The position numbers were made by a program, and so were the translations under genes. The notes under the pieces are model-generated. The model did no database searches and was not told where the DNA came from. It worked only from the letters and a program-made list of their open reading frames with translations. 64,000 nucleotides of DNA from positions 5,646,001-5,710,000 of the forward strand of contig NZ_CP117768.1 of the NCBI RefSeq assembly GCF_028623165.1. The letters are read 5' to 3'. This DNA comes from Nostoc sp. UHCC 0926 (GTDB lineage: Bacteria; Cyanobacteriota; Cyanobacteriia; Cyanobacteriales; Nostocaceae). Positions 16,676 to 25,681 of the stretch are shown piece after piece; the first letter of the stretch is position 1, and the number at the start of each line of letters is the position of its first letter.

Positions 16676-17959
16676 ATGGTGATTACAAAAAGTAGGCTTG
16701 TTTTGGGTGCTACGGTAGTGACACTCTCCACGATCGCTGTTACTAGCCTTGGCATTCACTCGCGAGGTGAGGCTTTATTTAAAGCAAGTCCCAAAGAATT
16801 GGTAGATGAAGTTTGGCAAATTGTTCAGCGCCAATATGTAGACGGTACTTTTAATCAGGTAGATTGGCAGGCTGTTCGTAAGGAGTACTTGAGCAAGTCC
16901 TACAGTAATCCGCAGGAAGCGTATAAGTCCATTCGGGAAATGCTGAAAAAGCTAGAAGACCCCTACACCCGATTTATGAACCCAGAGGAATTCAAAAGTA
17001 TGCAAGTGGAGACCTCTGGAAAACTCACAGGGATTGGGATCACGATCAGTCAGGATGAAAAAACGAAGCAACTGGTTGTAATTGCGCCAATTGAAGACAC
17101 ACCAGCTTTTAAAGCTGGTATTTTGGCAAAAGATGTCATCCTCAAAATCGACGGCAAAAATACCAAAGGGATGGATATTAATCAGGCAGTATCCCTGATT
17201 CGAGGTGCAGCAGGAACGCAAGTCAGCCTAACGATTCAGCGCGACACTCAGACAAAAGAATTTGACATCAAGCGTGCGGAGATTGAAATCCATTCAGTTA
17301 AGTATTCCCAAAAGAAAACTCCAGCAGGTAACCTTGGGTACATTCGCTTGAATCAGTTCAGCGCCAATGCTGGTCAAGAAATGCAAATCGCCATCAAAGA
17401 TTTAGAAACCAAGCAAGTAGCTGGATATATTCTGGATCTGCGTGGTAATCCAGGTGGCTTACTCTTCTCCAGTGTAGACATTGCCCGGATGTGGATAGAT
17501 AAAGGTAAGATCGTCTCCACCGTTGAACGCCAAGGAGAGGCATCAAAAGAAGAGGCAAATGGACGCGCCTTGACGAATAAACCGTTGGTGGTTCTGGTAG
17601 ATAAAGGTTCAGCTAGTGCAAGTGAAATCCTCTCAGGGGCTTTGCAGGACAACAAGCGTGCTACTTTGGTTGGTACTCAAACCTTTGGTAAGGGACTAGT
17701 GCAATCGGTGCGTCCCTTGGAAGATGGCTCAGGATTAGCGGTAACAATAGCTCATTACTATACCCCCAACGGTACAGATATTAATCATAAAGGTATTGCT
17801 CCAGATGTGAAGGTAGATTTGACCAAACAGCAGATGGAGGAGTTATGGCTCCATGAACGTGACAAACTCGCTACCTTAGCAGATCCCCAATTCGCTAAAG
17901 CAGTGGAAGTGATAGGTAAAAAAATTGCTGCTAAGAGCACAGCTTCAGCAGAAAAATGA
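16676..17959 (+). CDS. S41 C-terminal processing peptidase (Ctp family)
   Basis: After an N-terminal hydrophobic segment (LVLGATVVTLSTIAVTSLG) comes a PDZ domain (GIGITISQDEKTKQLVVI ... GILAKDVILKIDG) and the S41 catalytic core. The Ser/Lys dyad is S314 (KGSASASEIL) and K339 (TFGKGLVQ), spaced 25 residues as in D1-processing protease and Tsp. It cuts C-terminal tails of exported proteins. Cyanobacteria carry CtpA (D1 maturation), CtpB and CtpC; this one is probably not CtpA, but I cannot assign it firmly. ATG 16676 (MVITKSR) is preferred over the GTG at 16613, which lies before a poor extension. Confidence 0.9.
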   Translation: MVITKSRLVLGATVVTLSTIAVTSLGIHSRGEALFKASPKELVDEVWQIVQRQYVDGTFNQVDWQAVRKEYLSKSYSNPQEAYKSIREMLKKLEDPYTRFMNPEEFKSMQVETSGKLTGIGITISQDEKTKQLVVIAPIEDTPAFKAGILAKDVILKIDGKNTKGMDINQAVSLIRGAAGTQVSLTIQRDTQTKEFDIKRAEIEIHSVKYSQKKTPAGNLGYIRLNQFSANAGQEMQIAIKDLETKQVAGYILDLRGNPGGLLFSSVDIARMWIDKGKIVSTVERQGEASKEEANGRALTNKPLVVLVDKGSASASEILSGALQDNKRATLVGTQTFGKGLVQSVRPLEDGSGLAVTIAHYYTPNGTDINHKGIAPDVKVDLTKQQMEELWLHERDKLATLADPQFAKAVEVIGKKIAAKSTASAEK

Positions 17960-18058
17960 AGAGTTAGGAATAAAGTTAGGAGTCAATTGTGAGGAGTTAG
18001 GAATAAAAACCATGATTGTCAACTCATAACTTCTAACTCCAAACTCCTAACTTTTAAC
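17960..18058. terminator. Inverted repeats between convergent genes
   Basis: AGTTAGGAATAAAGTTAGGAGTC on the left is mirrored by TTCTAACTCCAAACTCCTAACTTTT on the right, able to fold into imperfect hairpins. It separates the S41 gene (+) from the small minus-strand gene and may terminate both. The GTTAGGA motif is also a common local repeat. Confidence 0.45.
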
Positions 18059-18244
18059 TTAAACTGGTTGGCACTTCCCAGCCCTAATAAGTCCGACACG
18101 CCGAGCGATCGCTTCTTCTTGCGAACTAAAAGGCCCCCACTGTTCTATAATCTCTAGATTATCGTCGCCAAGTTTATCGCTGGGGAGAATTTCGCAATTA
18201 CCAACAGAACGCTTGACAATATACCAAGTTTGTGAGTTATTCAT
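18059..18244 (-). CDS. Small conserved cyanobacterial protein (WYIVKR family)
   Basis: This 61-residue protein (TWYIVKRSVGNCEILPSD ... WGPFSSQEEAIARRVGLIRAGKCQP) looks like a small family widespread in cyanobacteria. I recall relatives sometimes labelled as DDE transposase family. No transposase catalytic residues or terminal repeats are visible, so that label seems misleading. The compact WYIVK...GPF...EEAIARR pattern suggests a small alpha/beta domain. The function is unknown. Confidence 0.7.
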   Translation of the reverse strand: MNNSQTWYIVKRSVGNCEILPSDKLGDDNLEIIEQWGPFSSQEEAIARRVGLIRAGKCQPV

Positions 18245-18501
18245 ACTTGAAATAAAAACTTTGTTTTTTACAGTAAGGATTCTAAGGCATACAGAAAATA
18301 TTCTCCCGTGTATGCGATTGTGTCGGATCTGATTTAGCTATAGACTACACTTACAACCAGTTCCTTACAGCCAGAAATTTGCTATTTGCCCTTGGCTACC
18401 CACTGAAGAATTTTAATAAAAATATAAAGTGTACTTAAATAATAAGTAGATGAATTAATATATAATACATATATAATACTTCTGAAATTCAATAGATTGA
18501 T

Positions 18502-19014
18502 ATGCGTTTACCTATCATTATCAGTGCGGGATTATTGCTATCTTTGGGTCTGAACCTACCAGTAATGTCCAAATCTCCCATAGAGATAGCACAAGCACAA
18601 TCGCCAGCGAGTAATAACTGGAATTTAAGGCGATTACAAAAGCGATTAGAATTTAATCGCCGTTTCTGGAGTGGGCAAAATATTTCCAATTATGACTATA
18701 CATTGAGCAATAGTTGCTTTTGTATAGCCGATGCTAGGGGACCAGTAGTCATTAAAGTACGTAATGGTCAAACAACTTCCATCACTTCTGTAGCTACAGG
18801 TAAACCAGTTAATCCAGAATTTTTTCAAAACTACAACACAATTCCTAAGCTGTTTGATGTGATTCAAGATGCTATCAGGCGTAAAGCCTTCAGCCTGAAT
18901 GTGGAATACAGTGCTAGATTCGGCTATCCAACCAAAATTAATATTGATTACAACAGTCAGATAGCTGATGAAGAAAAATATCTCACAATTGAGAATTTTA
19001 AGGTAATTAAATAG
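18502..19014 (+). CDS. Secreted DUF6174-like protein
   Basis: An N-terminal signal (MRLPIIISAGLLLSLGLNLP) precedes a domain with NYDYTLSNSCFCIADARGPV, VIKVRNGQTTSI, a TIPKLFDVIQDAI helix and FGYPTKINIDYN. This matches the DUF6174 pattern (Y-x-Y, CxC, NG, GYP-x-x-I-x-x-D). The CFC pair could bind metal or form a disulfide. Function unknown; probably periplasmic. The gene stands alone with AT-rich flanks. Confidence 0.72.
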   Translation: MRLPIIISAGLLLSLGLNLPVMSKSPIEIAQAQSPASNNWNLRRLQKRLEFNRRFWSGQNISNYDYTLSNSCFCIADARGPVVIKVRNGQTTSITSVATGKPVNPEFFQNYNTIPKLFDVIQDAIRRKAFSLNVEYSARFGYPTKINIDYNSQIADEEKYLTIENFKVIK

Positions 19015-19557
19015 CCGCTGCTGCAAACAGAAAATTAGATATTAAGGCTATAGGTATGCTTACCTTGATCATTAGACCTCTTGCATAAATGCTTAAATTG
19101 TCATATTGAGCGGAGTTAAACAGAGTAGTGAGATTTTTCTCTCCACTGCGTTCCGCTCAAAATGACATTCCTGATTTTTTAACTTTTGCAAGAGGTCTAT
19201 TAACTGCTGGCGTTCAAGTTTCTATGTGCTGCTGTGCGAATGTCTCAGAGTTAAAGGCCATCCAGTGCGTAGCTTGCTGCACTTCTCTACGAGACGCTCT
19301 TGCTAGCTTGCTTCCCCGTAAGGTTACGACAGGCTACTTCTCTGCGAGAGGCTACGCCCTAAGCGTAGCTATGCCGCAGGCTTTACGACTGCGCCCAACT
19401 CTTGGAGAGGCTGCGCCAACGACTGACTACGCTCAGGACAAGCTCAGTACAAGTCAGTGGCCACCGTAGGCATCGCCTTCATTTATCTCATTAATTAAAT
19501 TTCCTCTAATAAAAAAGATTGGCGTTACTGATTAGATGTATAAATCTTGGTGTAGAA
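19015..19557. repeat. Gene-free stretch dominated by repeats
   Basis: It contains the MITE-like element at 19073-19199. A nested block of short inverted repeats follows at 19265-19460 (CTCTACGAGACGCTC, GGCTACGCCCTAAGCGTAGC, ATGCCGCAGGCTTTACGAC, CTCTTGGAGAGG). The open frames crossing this block are translations of repeats, not genes. It is separated from the next gene by the broken frame at 19558. Confidence 0.75.
19073..19199. repeat. MITE-like element with TA flanks
   Basis: Terminal inverted repeats TAGACCTCTTGCA and TGCAAGAGGTCTA are perfect over 13 bp and end in TA, consistent with TA target duplication by an IS630/Tc1-type transposase. The interior (TTGAGCGGAGTT...CGTTCCGCTCAA) forms a second inverted repeat. 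The 127-bp length and lack of coding fit a non-autonomous element. The IS630 relic at 7240-7350 shows that class of transposase once resided nearby. Confidence 0.78.
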
Positions 19558-19780
19558 ATGCGAAAATTCGAGCGATCGCTCGTCACCAAAGTAAGTAAGC
19601 GGGCAGAAAAATTCCCCCTTTTTGGCTAGATACACAAGATCAGTTTGTCAGGGACGGTACTGCTATTCGCGAACAACTAATAATAAAAATACAAGCCGAC
19701 ATCCAACATATATCAAATGAGCTATCTAATTTTTTGAGAGAGGTATTGAAAGTAGAACTGAATATTAACTATTTTATTTG
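19558..19780 (+). pseudogene. Frameshifted gene remnant, unknown family
   Basis: An ATG at 19558 opens MRKFERSLVTKVSKRAEKF, which hits a stop near 19627. A shift in the A/C-rich run around 19610 continues as PPFWLDTQDQFVRDGTAIRE then LSNFLREVLKVELN up to about 19770. Both parts are protein-like, and together they look like the start of a gene whose remainder was replaced by the 3' end of the opposing gene. I do not recognise the family. Confidence 0.35.
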
Positions 19781-20269
19781 TTACCCTTCTGGCAATTTAG
19801 CAAACGCCTGCTCAACTAACTCTTTTGCCTTAGCATCCAAACGTAGCCAATCCACTTCACCCAGTTCATCAATTAAACTAGTATCAACATCAGCAGCTTC
19901 CCTATCTGGGCTGTATTCCAGAAAACATACTTGATAACATAGTTCCCACAAATCGATACTCGCTTCTTGCTGTTGACGCTGCAAACGTAGATGATATCCT
20001 GGATGGGGCATCGGCAGACGAGTAAGAGTCTCTCTGATTTCATCTGCTTCTTGGGGCGTTGCAGTTTCCATTGCTTGCAACAACTCAGTCACCAATGCTT
20101 TGATTTCATCAGTGGTGCTAGGCGGCCAAATCAGGACATCGTGGTAAGTTCCCGTCCAGGAAGATTCATCAAGCAACTTGCGGATATTGTCGATAACGCG
20201 AATGAAAGCAGGTTGCATGAGGATTTCAGCCTGCTGCCATGCAACTGAGTTTGTTATTTTAGGTGGCAT
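19781..20269 (-). CDS. Conserved hypothetical protein
   Basis: This 162-residue soluble protein has no recognised domain. It is helical, with NSVAWQQAEILMQPAFIRVIDNIRK at the N-terminus (shown as the motif WQQAEILMQPAFIRVIDNI) and HPGYHLRLQRQQQEASIDLW in the middle. I believe similar proteins occur widely in cyanobacteria. Codon use and a clean ATG support coding. It is divergent from the kinase gene (163-bp gap), so the two may share a regulatory region. Confidence 0.7.
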   Translation of the reverse strand: MPPKITNSVAWQQAEILMQPAFIRVIDNIRKLLDESSWTGTYHDVLIWPPSTTDEIKALVTELLQAMETATPQEADEIRETLTRLPMPHPGYHLRLQRQQQEASIDLWELCYQVCFLEYSPDREAADVDTSLIDELGEVDWLRLDAKAKELVEQAFAKLPEG

Positions 20270-20432
20270 TGGTAATAAACAGGGGCACTAAAAGAAAAAT
20301 AAACAGTCTGCGTTTATTAAAAAGCTGCGTTTTTAATCTAAATCTTTTCTCAAGATAGCGGATTTCATTGAAGAAAATTTGGAGATATTTATTACCAGCT
20401 GGAAAATTAGGTAATAACTCTGGGGAGGGAAT

Positions 20433-22352
20433 ATGATCGGCAAGCTACTAGACCATCGTTACCAAGTAATTCGAGTCCTCGCGATGGGAGGATTTGGTCA
20501 AACCTATATTGCCCAAGATACTAGGCGGCCCGGCAACCCCATCTGCGTCGTCAAGCACCTCAAACCCGGAACTGACCCCAGAGTTTTTGATACTGCTAAA
20601 CGCCTGTTCCACAGCGAAGCCGAAACCTTAGAAAAACTAGGCAACCATGACCAAATACCCAGGCTGCTAGCATATTTTGACGAAAACCAAGAATTTTATT
20701 TAGTACAAGAATATATTGAAGGACATACCCTAGCTGAGGAACTTATACCTGGTAAGCGTTGGAATGAAAGCCAAGTAGTTCAACTGTTACAAGAAGTTCT
20801 GGAAATTCTCGAATTTGTCCACCGCCAAGGCGTGATTCACCGCGACATCAAACCAGATAATATCATCCGTCGTGCCTCAGATAATAAGTTAGTTTTAGTG
20901 GACTTTGGGGCAGTGAAGCAACTGCGTACACAACTGGTGACAGTGGGCGGACAACCCTCTCCCACAGTAGTTATTGGCACTCCTGGCTATATGCCCACAG
21001 AACAAGGGCAAGGTAAACCGCGCCCCAACAGTGATATTTATTCCCTTGGCATCATCGCTATTCAAGCACTAACAGGATTATCAGCAACAGAACTGCAAGA
21101 AGACCCAGAAACGGGCGAAATCATTTGGCAGCAATCTGTAATTGTGAACTACCGACTGGCGGCAGTGTTGTCCAAGATGGTACATTATCACTTCAAAGAC
21201 CGCTACCAAAACGCCACAGAAGCACTGCAAGTATGTAAAGACGCGATTAATCCTGTACCTGCACTTTCCACACCTCAAGAATCTGCCAAAAATTCCAGTT
21301 ACCAAGCAGCCAAATCCCGGCCTCAAGTATCTCGGCTGCAAACTGTTGCAGTTGCACCAGCAAATCCTGTCAAACCTGCCCGTCAAGACTCTAGCAAATC
21401 TGATCCATGGCCGATATTAATTGGCATATTATTGGCAGGTGGTGCGGCTGTGGTAACAAATGTATATCCAAATGTGAAAAATTTAGCTTCTAATCTTACA
21501 GGTAACGATACCGCCTTAGCAAACAAATGCTCGGCTGTTATCGTCGGAAATTCCAATATCCGTTCTGAACCTAGTTCGATAAATTCTGATAATGTTTTGC
21601 AAACAGTTGCTGATAACACCAATTTTGAGGTGACTGGCAAGCGCACAAAACGAGGTTGGGTAGAAGTTAAACTGAAATCTGGTCGTTTGGCTTGGGCCCA
21701 CTCGGATGTGATAACCAATAATGAAGAATGGGGTTCTTGCCTGCGCGAAAAGGGCATTGCAACTAAGATTGTAGATGATAGTCTCCTGATTGCGACTCGA
21801 CCGACTCCCAAGCCAAAAGCAAAATCGAGGGATGTAGTAACTCCATTACCAGAAAAATCGAAGGGGTCAACTTCCGACACTGGGAAATCAGAACGATCGC
21901 AGCCTAGTGATAACAGTGCCAATATTGTAGAACAAGCAAGACAGAAGTATGAATCAGGAGATATAGTTGGAGCGATCGCACTTTTGAGATCAATTCCGGC
22001 AAATGCTGCTTCTAGTATCCAAGAGACACGCAAAATGATTGCCCAGTGGCAGGAAGATTGGGCGAAAGCAGAGGCGTTATCTAATGAGATCAACAAAGCG
22101 CTGGATGATGGGAAATGGGATAAAGTTTTAGATTATAGAAACCATCAAGATAAGTTGCCTAATACTCAATATTGGCGAAATAGAATAGAACCATTATTTA
22201 AACAAGCAGCCGAAAATCTAGCAAAACAGGCACTAAGTAAACTAGAAAATCAAGGTAATCAGAAGAGTACTCAACAGAAACTTCCCAATACTAACCAACC
22301 TGCCACTAAAGAGAGTCCCAATACCACAGAAACTCTTAAAAGCGGCTTTTAA
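20433..22352 (+). CDS. Ser/Thr protein kinase with TM segment and SH3-like domain
   Basis: Residues 8-270 form a Hanks-type kinase: glycine loop MGGFGQTY, catalytic K41 (VVKHLK), HRDIKPDN (H136-N143) with catalytic D138, and DFG at D157. An activation-segment GTPGYMPTEQ and a regulatory tail follow. A transmembrane helix (ILIGILLAGGAAVVTNV, about 330-346) precedes a bacterial SH3-like domain (SNIRSEPSS ... RGWVEVKLKSGRLAWAHSD, about 370-430). A low-complexity Ser/Pro linker and a coiled region end the protein. The membrane-bound kinase probably senses envelope state via the SH3 part. The start has GGGAGGGA upstream. Confidence 0.92.
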   Translation: MIGKLLDHRYQVIRVLAMGGFGQTYIAQDTRRPGNPICVVKHLKPGTDPRVFDTAKRLFHSEAETLEKLGNHDQIPRLLAYFDENQEFYLVQEYIEGHTLAEELIPGKRWNESQVVQLLQEVLEILEFVHRQGVIHRDIKPDNIIRRASDNKLVLVDFGAVKQLRTQLVTVGGQPSPTVVIGTPGYMPTEQGQGKPRPNSDIYSLGIIAIQALTGLSATELQEDPETGEIIWQQSVIVNYRLAAVLSKMVHYHFKDRYQNATEALQVCKDAINPVPALSTPQESAKNSSYQAAKSRPQVSRLQTVAVAPANPVKPARQDSSKSDPWPILIGILLAGGAAVVTNVYPNVKNLASNLTGNDTALANKCSAVIVGNSNIRSEPSSINSDNVLQTVADNTNFEVTGKRTKRGWVEVKLKSGRLAWAHSDVITNNEEWGSCLREKGIATKIVDDSLLIATRPTPKPKAKSRDVVTPLPEKSKGSTSDTGKSERSQPSDNSANIVEQARQKYESGDIVGAIALLRSIPANAASSIQETRKMIAQWQEDWAKAEALSNEINKALDDGKWDKVLDYRNHQDKLPNTQYWRNRIEPLFKQAAENLAKQALSKLENQGNQKSTQQKLPNTNQPATKESPNTTETLKSGF

Positions 22353-22374
22353 TAGTTATCAGTAAATACTGTTT

Positions 22375-22466
22375 ACCTCGTTGGGAATGCCTAAGCAGGC
22401 TCCGCCTCCTAAATTCGCGGCAGCAGCCCAATGAAGAACGTTTCCAGGTAGAACCTGGAAACGAGA
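22375..22466. repeat. Dispersed repeat with hairpin
   Basis: TTGGGAATGCCTAAGCAGGCTCCGCCTCC precedes a hairpin CGTTTCCAGGT-AGA-ACCTGGAAACG (22439-22463) ending in AG. I recall this arrangement (GGGAATGCC...CTGGGAACGAG) as a familiar Nostoc intergenic repeat. It lies between convergent genes. Confidence 0.6.
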
Positions 22467-22500
22467 TTTTAAATCGGTCTTTATCTGTGGTTTATTTTCC

Positions 22501-23157
22501 CTAGTGCATTTCGTCGTATTCTGGGGCTTCAACTCGTCTTGCTTCCATCCGCGAAGCAGGTAGAAACTCAGCGCGACGGACTGGAACCAAGGGCGGCGTA
22601 TTTCCTTGGTAGGGGTGAATCACTTGTACAGTACGGGCTGGACGCTGCCGTGGTGAGAACAAAGCCAATACCCCAGCGACGACAACACCACCACCAATAG
22701 TGAGAGCCGCACCTCCCACAGCCCAGAGCATGGATGAAGACCACCAAGGATTTTGCGGCTGGAATGCTGCTGCTTTTTGTTGGTTATTCTGCTGGGCTAA
22801 TTGCCACTGTTGCTGAGTATTGAAATTTTGAACTTGGCCTTGGAGTTGTTGATTTTGCAACTTCAGCTGTTCATTGTCGTTTTTTAAACGCTCCAACTGC
22901 ATCTGCGTGTTCAACTTCTCCATCTCTTGGCGCTGGTCAGAAGTAGGAGCAGTCGGTGGCTGACTGGGATACATTGGTTGCCCATAAGGCCCGTAAGGAT
23001 ACATTTGTGGCTGTACTCCCGGCGCTACTACAGTCCCTGGCATTTGCGAAGCAACGGCAAAATTAGGTTGTAGGGGGGTATTTGTCCCTTTGAGCAATAC
23101 CAGAGCCGCCAGCCCAGCTACGGCGACCCCGCCGATAAACGCCATACTCTCACTCAT
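22501..23157 (-). CDS. Two-TM protein with Gln-rich coiled coil, unknown
   Basis: An N-terminal hydrophobic helix (AFIGGVAVAGLAALVLL) is followed by a Pro/Tyr-rich segment (YPYGPYGQPMYP). A long Glu/Gln coiled coil follows (residues about 75-125, LERLKNDNEQLKLQNQQLQG). A second TM helix comes next (ALTIGGGVVVAGVLALF) before a basic cytoplasmic-type tail. The layout suggests a membrane organiser or adaptor. No family was recognised. The clean start and low-repeat coding support a real gene. Confidence 0.7.
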   Translation of the reverse strand: MSESMAFIGGVAVAGLAALVLLKGTNTPLQPNFAVASQMPGTVVAPGVQPQMYPYGPYGQPMYPSQPPTAPTSDQRQEMEKLNTQMQLERLKNDNEQLKLQNQQLQGQVQNFNTQQQWQLAQQNNQQKAAAFQPQNPWWSSSMLWAVGGAALTIGGGVVVAGVLALFSPRQRPARTVQVIHPYQGNTPPLVPVRRAEFLPASRMEARRVEAPEYDEMH

Positions 23158-23392
23158 CGCCTTTGCCCCTCAATTGCGACGTAACTATAACCATTTGTGA
23201 CTGACTCCCTCTCACACACATAATTTATACCTACTCGACTTCACATAATACTCAAACTATAAGCGACCGGATCAGCTAGTTTTTTTAGATCATGATATCT
23301 GATGTTAATATTCAAAACCATAACGGTCAAATTGTCTACCAAATAAGAAGAGAAAAACTGCGTTGTTATACTTTTTAATCTACTTTCCCCGT

Positions 23393-24220
23393 CTAATCAA
23401 GAGGAGTATTTGTACTGTTGTTAGTGGTCTTGATGGCTGCCTTGAGACTTTGGCAAAATTCGGCGATCGCATTTAGTCCCTGCTCTGGTGTGCCTTGGGC
23501 CAACTTTTTCACAAAAGCACTGCCCACGATCACTGCATCTGCGCCCCATTCCATTACCTGACGGGCTTGGGCAGCTTCGGAGATGCCAAAGCCTACACCT
23601 ATGGGTTTATCAGTAACACTACGAATTTGTTTGAGTAAATCAGACACGCGGTTTTCCAGTTGCGAGCGCACCCCTGTTACCCCTGTGACGCTCACCAAAT
23701 AAATAAATCCAAGGGATGAATGAGCGATCGCTTCTATCCGTTCAGCAGAACTGGTGGGAGCTACCAACAAAATGACATCAATTCCCATCTCACTAGCTGG
23801 TTGGAGCAAGCCTGCTGCTTCCTCTAAGGGCAAATCTGGTACTACCAATCCCGCTACCCCAGCCGCAGCGACTGAAGAGAGAAATTTTTCAATTCCCCGG
23901 TGCAGAATTGGGTTGTAATAGGTAAATAAAATAATCGGCGATCGCAGTTTAGGAGTAATCCCTTGCAACATTTCCAGCACCTGCTCTAATTTCGTTCCCC
24001 TTTGCAGGGCGCGGGTAGCAGCAGCTTGAATTACTGGCCCATCCGCCAGAGGATCGGAGTAGGGTATGCCCAGTTCTATAATGTCGGCTCCACTGCGATC
24101 TAGAACCTGCAACGCTTTTGCTGTTGTTTCTAAATCTGGATCGCCAGCAGTAATAAACGGAATCAGAGCGCACTCACGATTCCGTCTAAGGGTTTCAAAG
24201 CAATGAGAAATCGCAGTCAT
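23393..24220 (-). CDS. trpA: Tryptophan synthase alpha chain
   Basis: TrpA cleaves indole-3-glycerol phosphate to indole, which passes to TrpB. The product (275 residues) has the TIM-barrel marks: [16 protein letters not shown] with the catalytic Glu in [18 protein letters not shown], the Asp in [12 protein letters not shown], and [14 protein letters not shown] and [11 protein letters not shown] at the phosphate site. It lies downstream of ndhL and a DUF3007 gene on the same strand, an arrangement I recall from other cyanobacteria. The ATG at 24220 is clear. Confidence 0.95.
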   Translation of the reverse strand: MTAISHCFETLRRNRECALIPFITAGDPDLETTAKALQVLDRSGADIIELGIPYSDPLADGPVIQAAATRALQRGTKLEQVLEMLQGITPKLRSPIILFTYYNPILHRGIEKFLSSVAAAGVAGLVVPDLPLEEAAGLLQPASEMGIDVILLVAPTSSAERIEAIAHSSLGFIYLVSVTGVTGVRSQLENRVSDLLKQIRSVTDKPIGVGFGISEAAQARQVMEWGADAVIVGSAFVKKLAQGTPEQGLNAIAEFCQSLKAAIKTTNNSTNTPLD

Positions 24221-24297
24221 TTAAGTGTCAAGAGTCAAAGGTCAAGAGTCAAGAGTCAAAATTGGGACTTTGGACTCTGGACTCATCAATGATAACT

Positions 24298-24609
24298 TTA
24301 CACCTGAGATTGCTCTTCTTGTTCTATTTCAGCTTGAATTCGTGCTAGTTCTTCGGGAGTAAGCTCATCTAGTCGCTTTTGCAGAAAGTCTTGCTCATAC
24401 TGTTCCCGCTGTTGGTGGTAGGTCATTTTTTGTCCCACCGCACGGAAAAAATAGCTGGCTAACCAGCCAACTAACCCACTGACTAGTAAGACTTGGCTCC
24501 ATATACCAGCTTTCTGATTATCCAAACCGACTAGCTGCAATCCTACATATGCCAAGCCGCCGGCAATAAAAACACCCAAGCCAATTCCAATAGCGTCAAT
24601 CCGTCGCAT
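24298..24609 (-). CDS. DUF3007 family membrane protein
   Basis: The 103-residue protein has two transmembrane helices (IGIGLGVFIAGGLAYVGLQL and SQVLLVSGLVGWLASYFF) and an acidic helical tail (LDELTPEELARIQAEIEQEE). This fits the cyanobacterial DUF3007 family. The position between ndhL and trpA suggests co-transcription and perhaps a link to the NDH-1 complex or thylakoid membrane. Function unknown. Confidence 0.85.
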   Translation of the reverse strand: MRRIDAIGIGLGVFIAGGLAYVGLQLVGLDNQKAGIWSQVLLVSGLVGWLASYFFRAVGQKMTYHQQREQYEQDFLQKRLDELTPEELARIQAEIEQEEQSQV

Positions 24610-24633
24610 GAGAGTTATGACCTACCAATCTCG

Positions 24634-24846
24634 TTAAACTTCAATTTGTCGCCGTTGGGGTCGAAAATTTAGAAACGGCGATAGAACCAACAAACCCGGA
24701 AAGAAGAAAAACACCAAAAAGTACATAAAGGTACGCTCGATGGAGGTAGCTACATACCAACGCTGCTTCAGGTACAACAAGATAGCAATCGGGATTACCA
24801 GAAGGTAAGCTCCAGCCAAAATCAGATACAGCAGGGCAACAATCAT
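24634..24846 (-). CDS. ndhL: NAD(P)H-quinone oxidoreductase subunit L
   Basis: NdhL is a small membrane subunit specific to cyanobacterial and plastid NDH-1 complexes, needed for respiration and cyclic electron flow. The 70 residues contain two TM helices ([20 protein letters not shown] and [19 protein letters not shown]) and the family ending [12 protein letters not shown] chose ATG 24846; the frame extends to a TTG at 24855. It leads the ndhL-DUF3007-trpA block with a 24-bp gap to the next gene. Confidence 0.92.
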   Translation of the reverse strand: MIVALLYLILAGAYLLVIPIAILLYLKQRWYVATSIERTFMYFLVFFFFPGLLVLSPFLNFRPQRRQIEV

Positions 24847-25220
24847 AACTTTCAAGTCTTAAGCTTCTGTTTTCCATCATAGGCTGAAGAGCCAGACTGA
24901 GGAAAGTATAGTCATGAAGCTTTCAACATAACTACGCCAGAATTCCTCGTCTATGTCCAGATTAGACTGATAAAAGGTAGTATTATGCTGTAATCGAAAA
25001 TCCACTAGCAAACAAATGCTCTAGTCAGACAAGAAAGAAAACTCATCCAGATTGATTAGGAGGAAACAAGGAAGATTTCCAACTCTGGAACACAATCGCC
25101 CTATCTGGAAAAAATATTTTCAATCTAGTTGGACAAAAGACACAATTGATGGTGGAATAGATGAGGAGGTATTTACTGCCTCTAGGAAATAACTAGTTAT
25201 ACTAGTTGCCAAGCACCTGC
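24847..25220. other. Intergenic between divergent ndhL and trnL
   Basis: An AT-rich region that should hold the ndhL-block promoter (minus) and the trnL promoter (plus). CTAGTTATACTAGTTGCC at 25190-25210 contains a TATACT -10-like hexamer 20 bases before the tRNA start. No ORF of note and no repeats were seen. Confidence 0.5.
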
Positions 25221-25603
25221 GGGGGTGTGGCGGAATGGTAGACGCTACGGACTTAGATAACTGAGCCTTGAAGGAGAAATCCCTCAAGTGGAAGCTCTCA
25301 AACTCAGGGAAACCTAAATCTGGTTACAGACATGGCAATCCTGAGCCAAGCCCAAAAATTTTAGATTTGCGATTTGAGATTTGTGATTAATCTTCAATCC
25401 AAAATTCAAAATCTAAAATCCAAAATTGAGGGAAGGTGCAGAGACCCGACGGGAGCTACCCTAACGTTAAGTCGAGGGTAAAGGGAGAGTCCAATTCTCA
25501 AAATCTGATCTGGCTATTGTCATCAGGTAGCAGTGAAAACTGCGGGAGAATGAAAATCCGTTGACCGTAAAAGGTCGTGTGGGTTCAAGTCCCTCCACCC
25601 CCA
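25221..25603 (+). tRNA. trnL: tRNA-Leu(UAA) interrupted by a group I intron
   Basis: The 5' exon (25221-25254) carries acceptor arm GGGGGTG, the D arm and the anticodon stem through U34. The 3' exon (25553-25603) supplies AA of the UAA anticodon, the variable arm, the GGTTCAAGTCC T arm and CACCCCC plus discriminator A. The seven acceptor pairs are perfect. The split after U34 is the conserved position of the ancient cyanobacterial and plastid trnL intron. CCA is not encoded. Confidence 0.97.
25255..25552 (+). ncRNA. Group I intron of tRNA-Leu(UAA)
   Basis: The 298-nt intron has the conserved core elements: P/Q strand GGCAATCCTGAGCCAAG (25336-25352), the R strand near GGTGCAGAGACCCGACGGGAGCTACCC (two motifs, GTGCAGAGACC and GACGGGAGCTACCC) and a terminal G before the 3' exon. 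The P6b region (about 25353-25432) is expanded by degenerate heptamers (GATTTGA/AAAATCC type) forming a long imperfect stem, as described for Nostoc trnL introns. No endonuclease ORF is present. Confidence 0.95.
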
Positions 25604-25640
25604 TTAAAAATTTAAAATGCCAAAAGACTCCTATATGAGG

Positions 25641-25681
25641 TATGGGCGGGTTGTATTTAATGGTAGATCAACTCGCCCATA
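25641..25681 (+). terminator. Hairpin terminator after trnL
   Basis: TATGGGCGGGTTG pairs with CAACTCGCCCATA (one G-T-type mismatch, 15-base loop), followed by ATAGTTTTGT. It lies 38 bases after the tRNA and fits a factor-independent terminator with a short T-rich tail. Confidence 0.6.

Noticed and set aside
18059-18244. Small DDE transposase
   Set aside because: The common database label does not fit: 61 residues, no DDE motif, no inverted repeats.
21383-22096. 237-codon minus-strand frame
   Set aside because: It is a shadow of the Ser/Thr kinase gene, whose domains are unmistakable.
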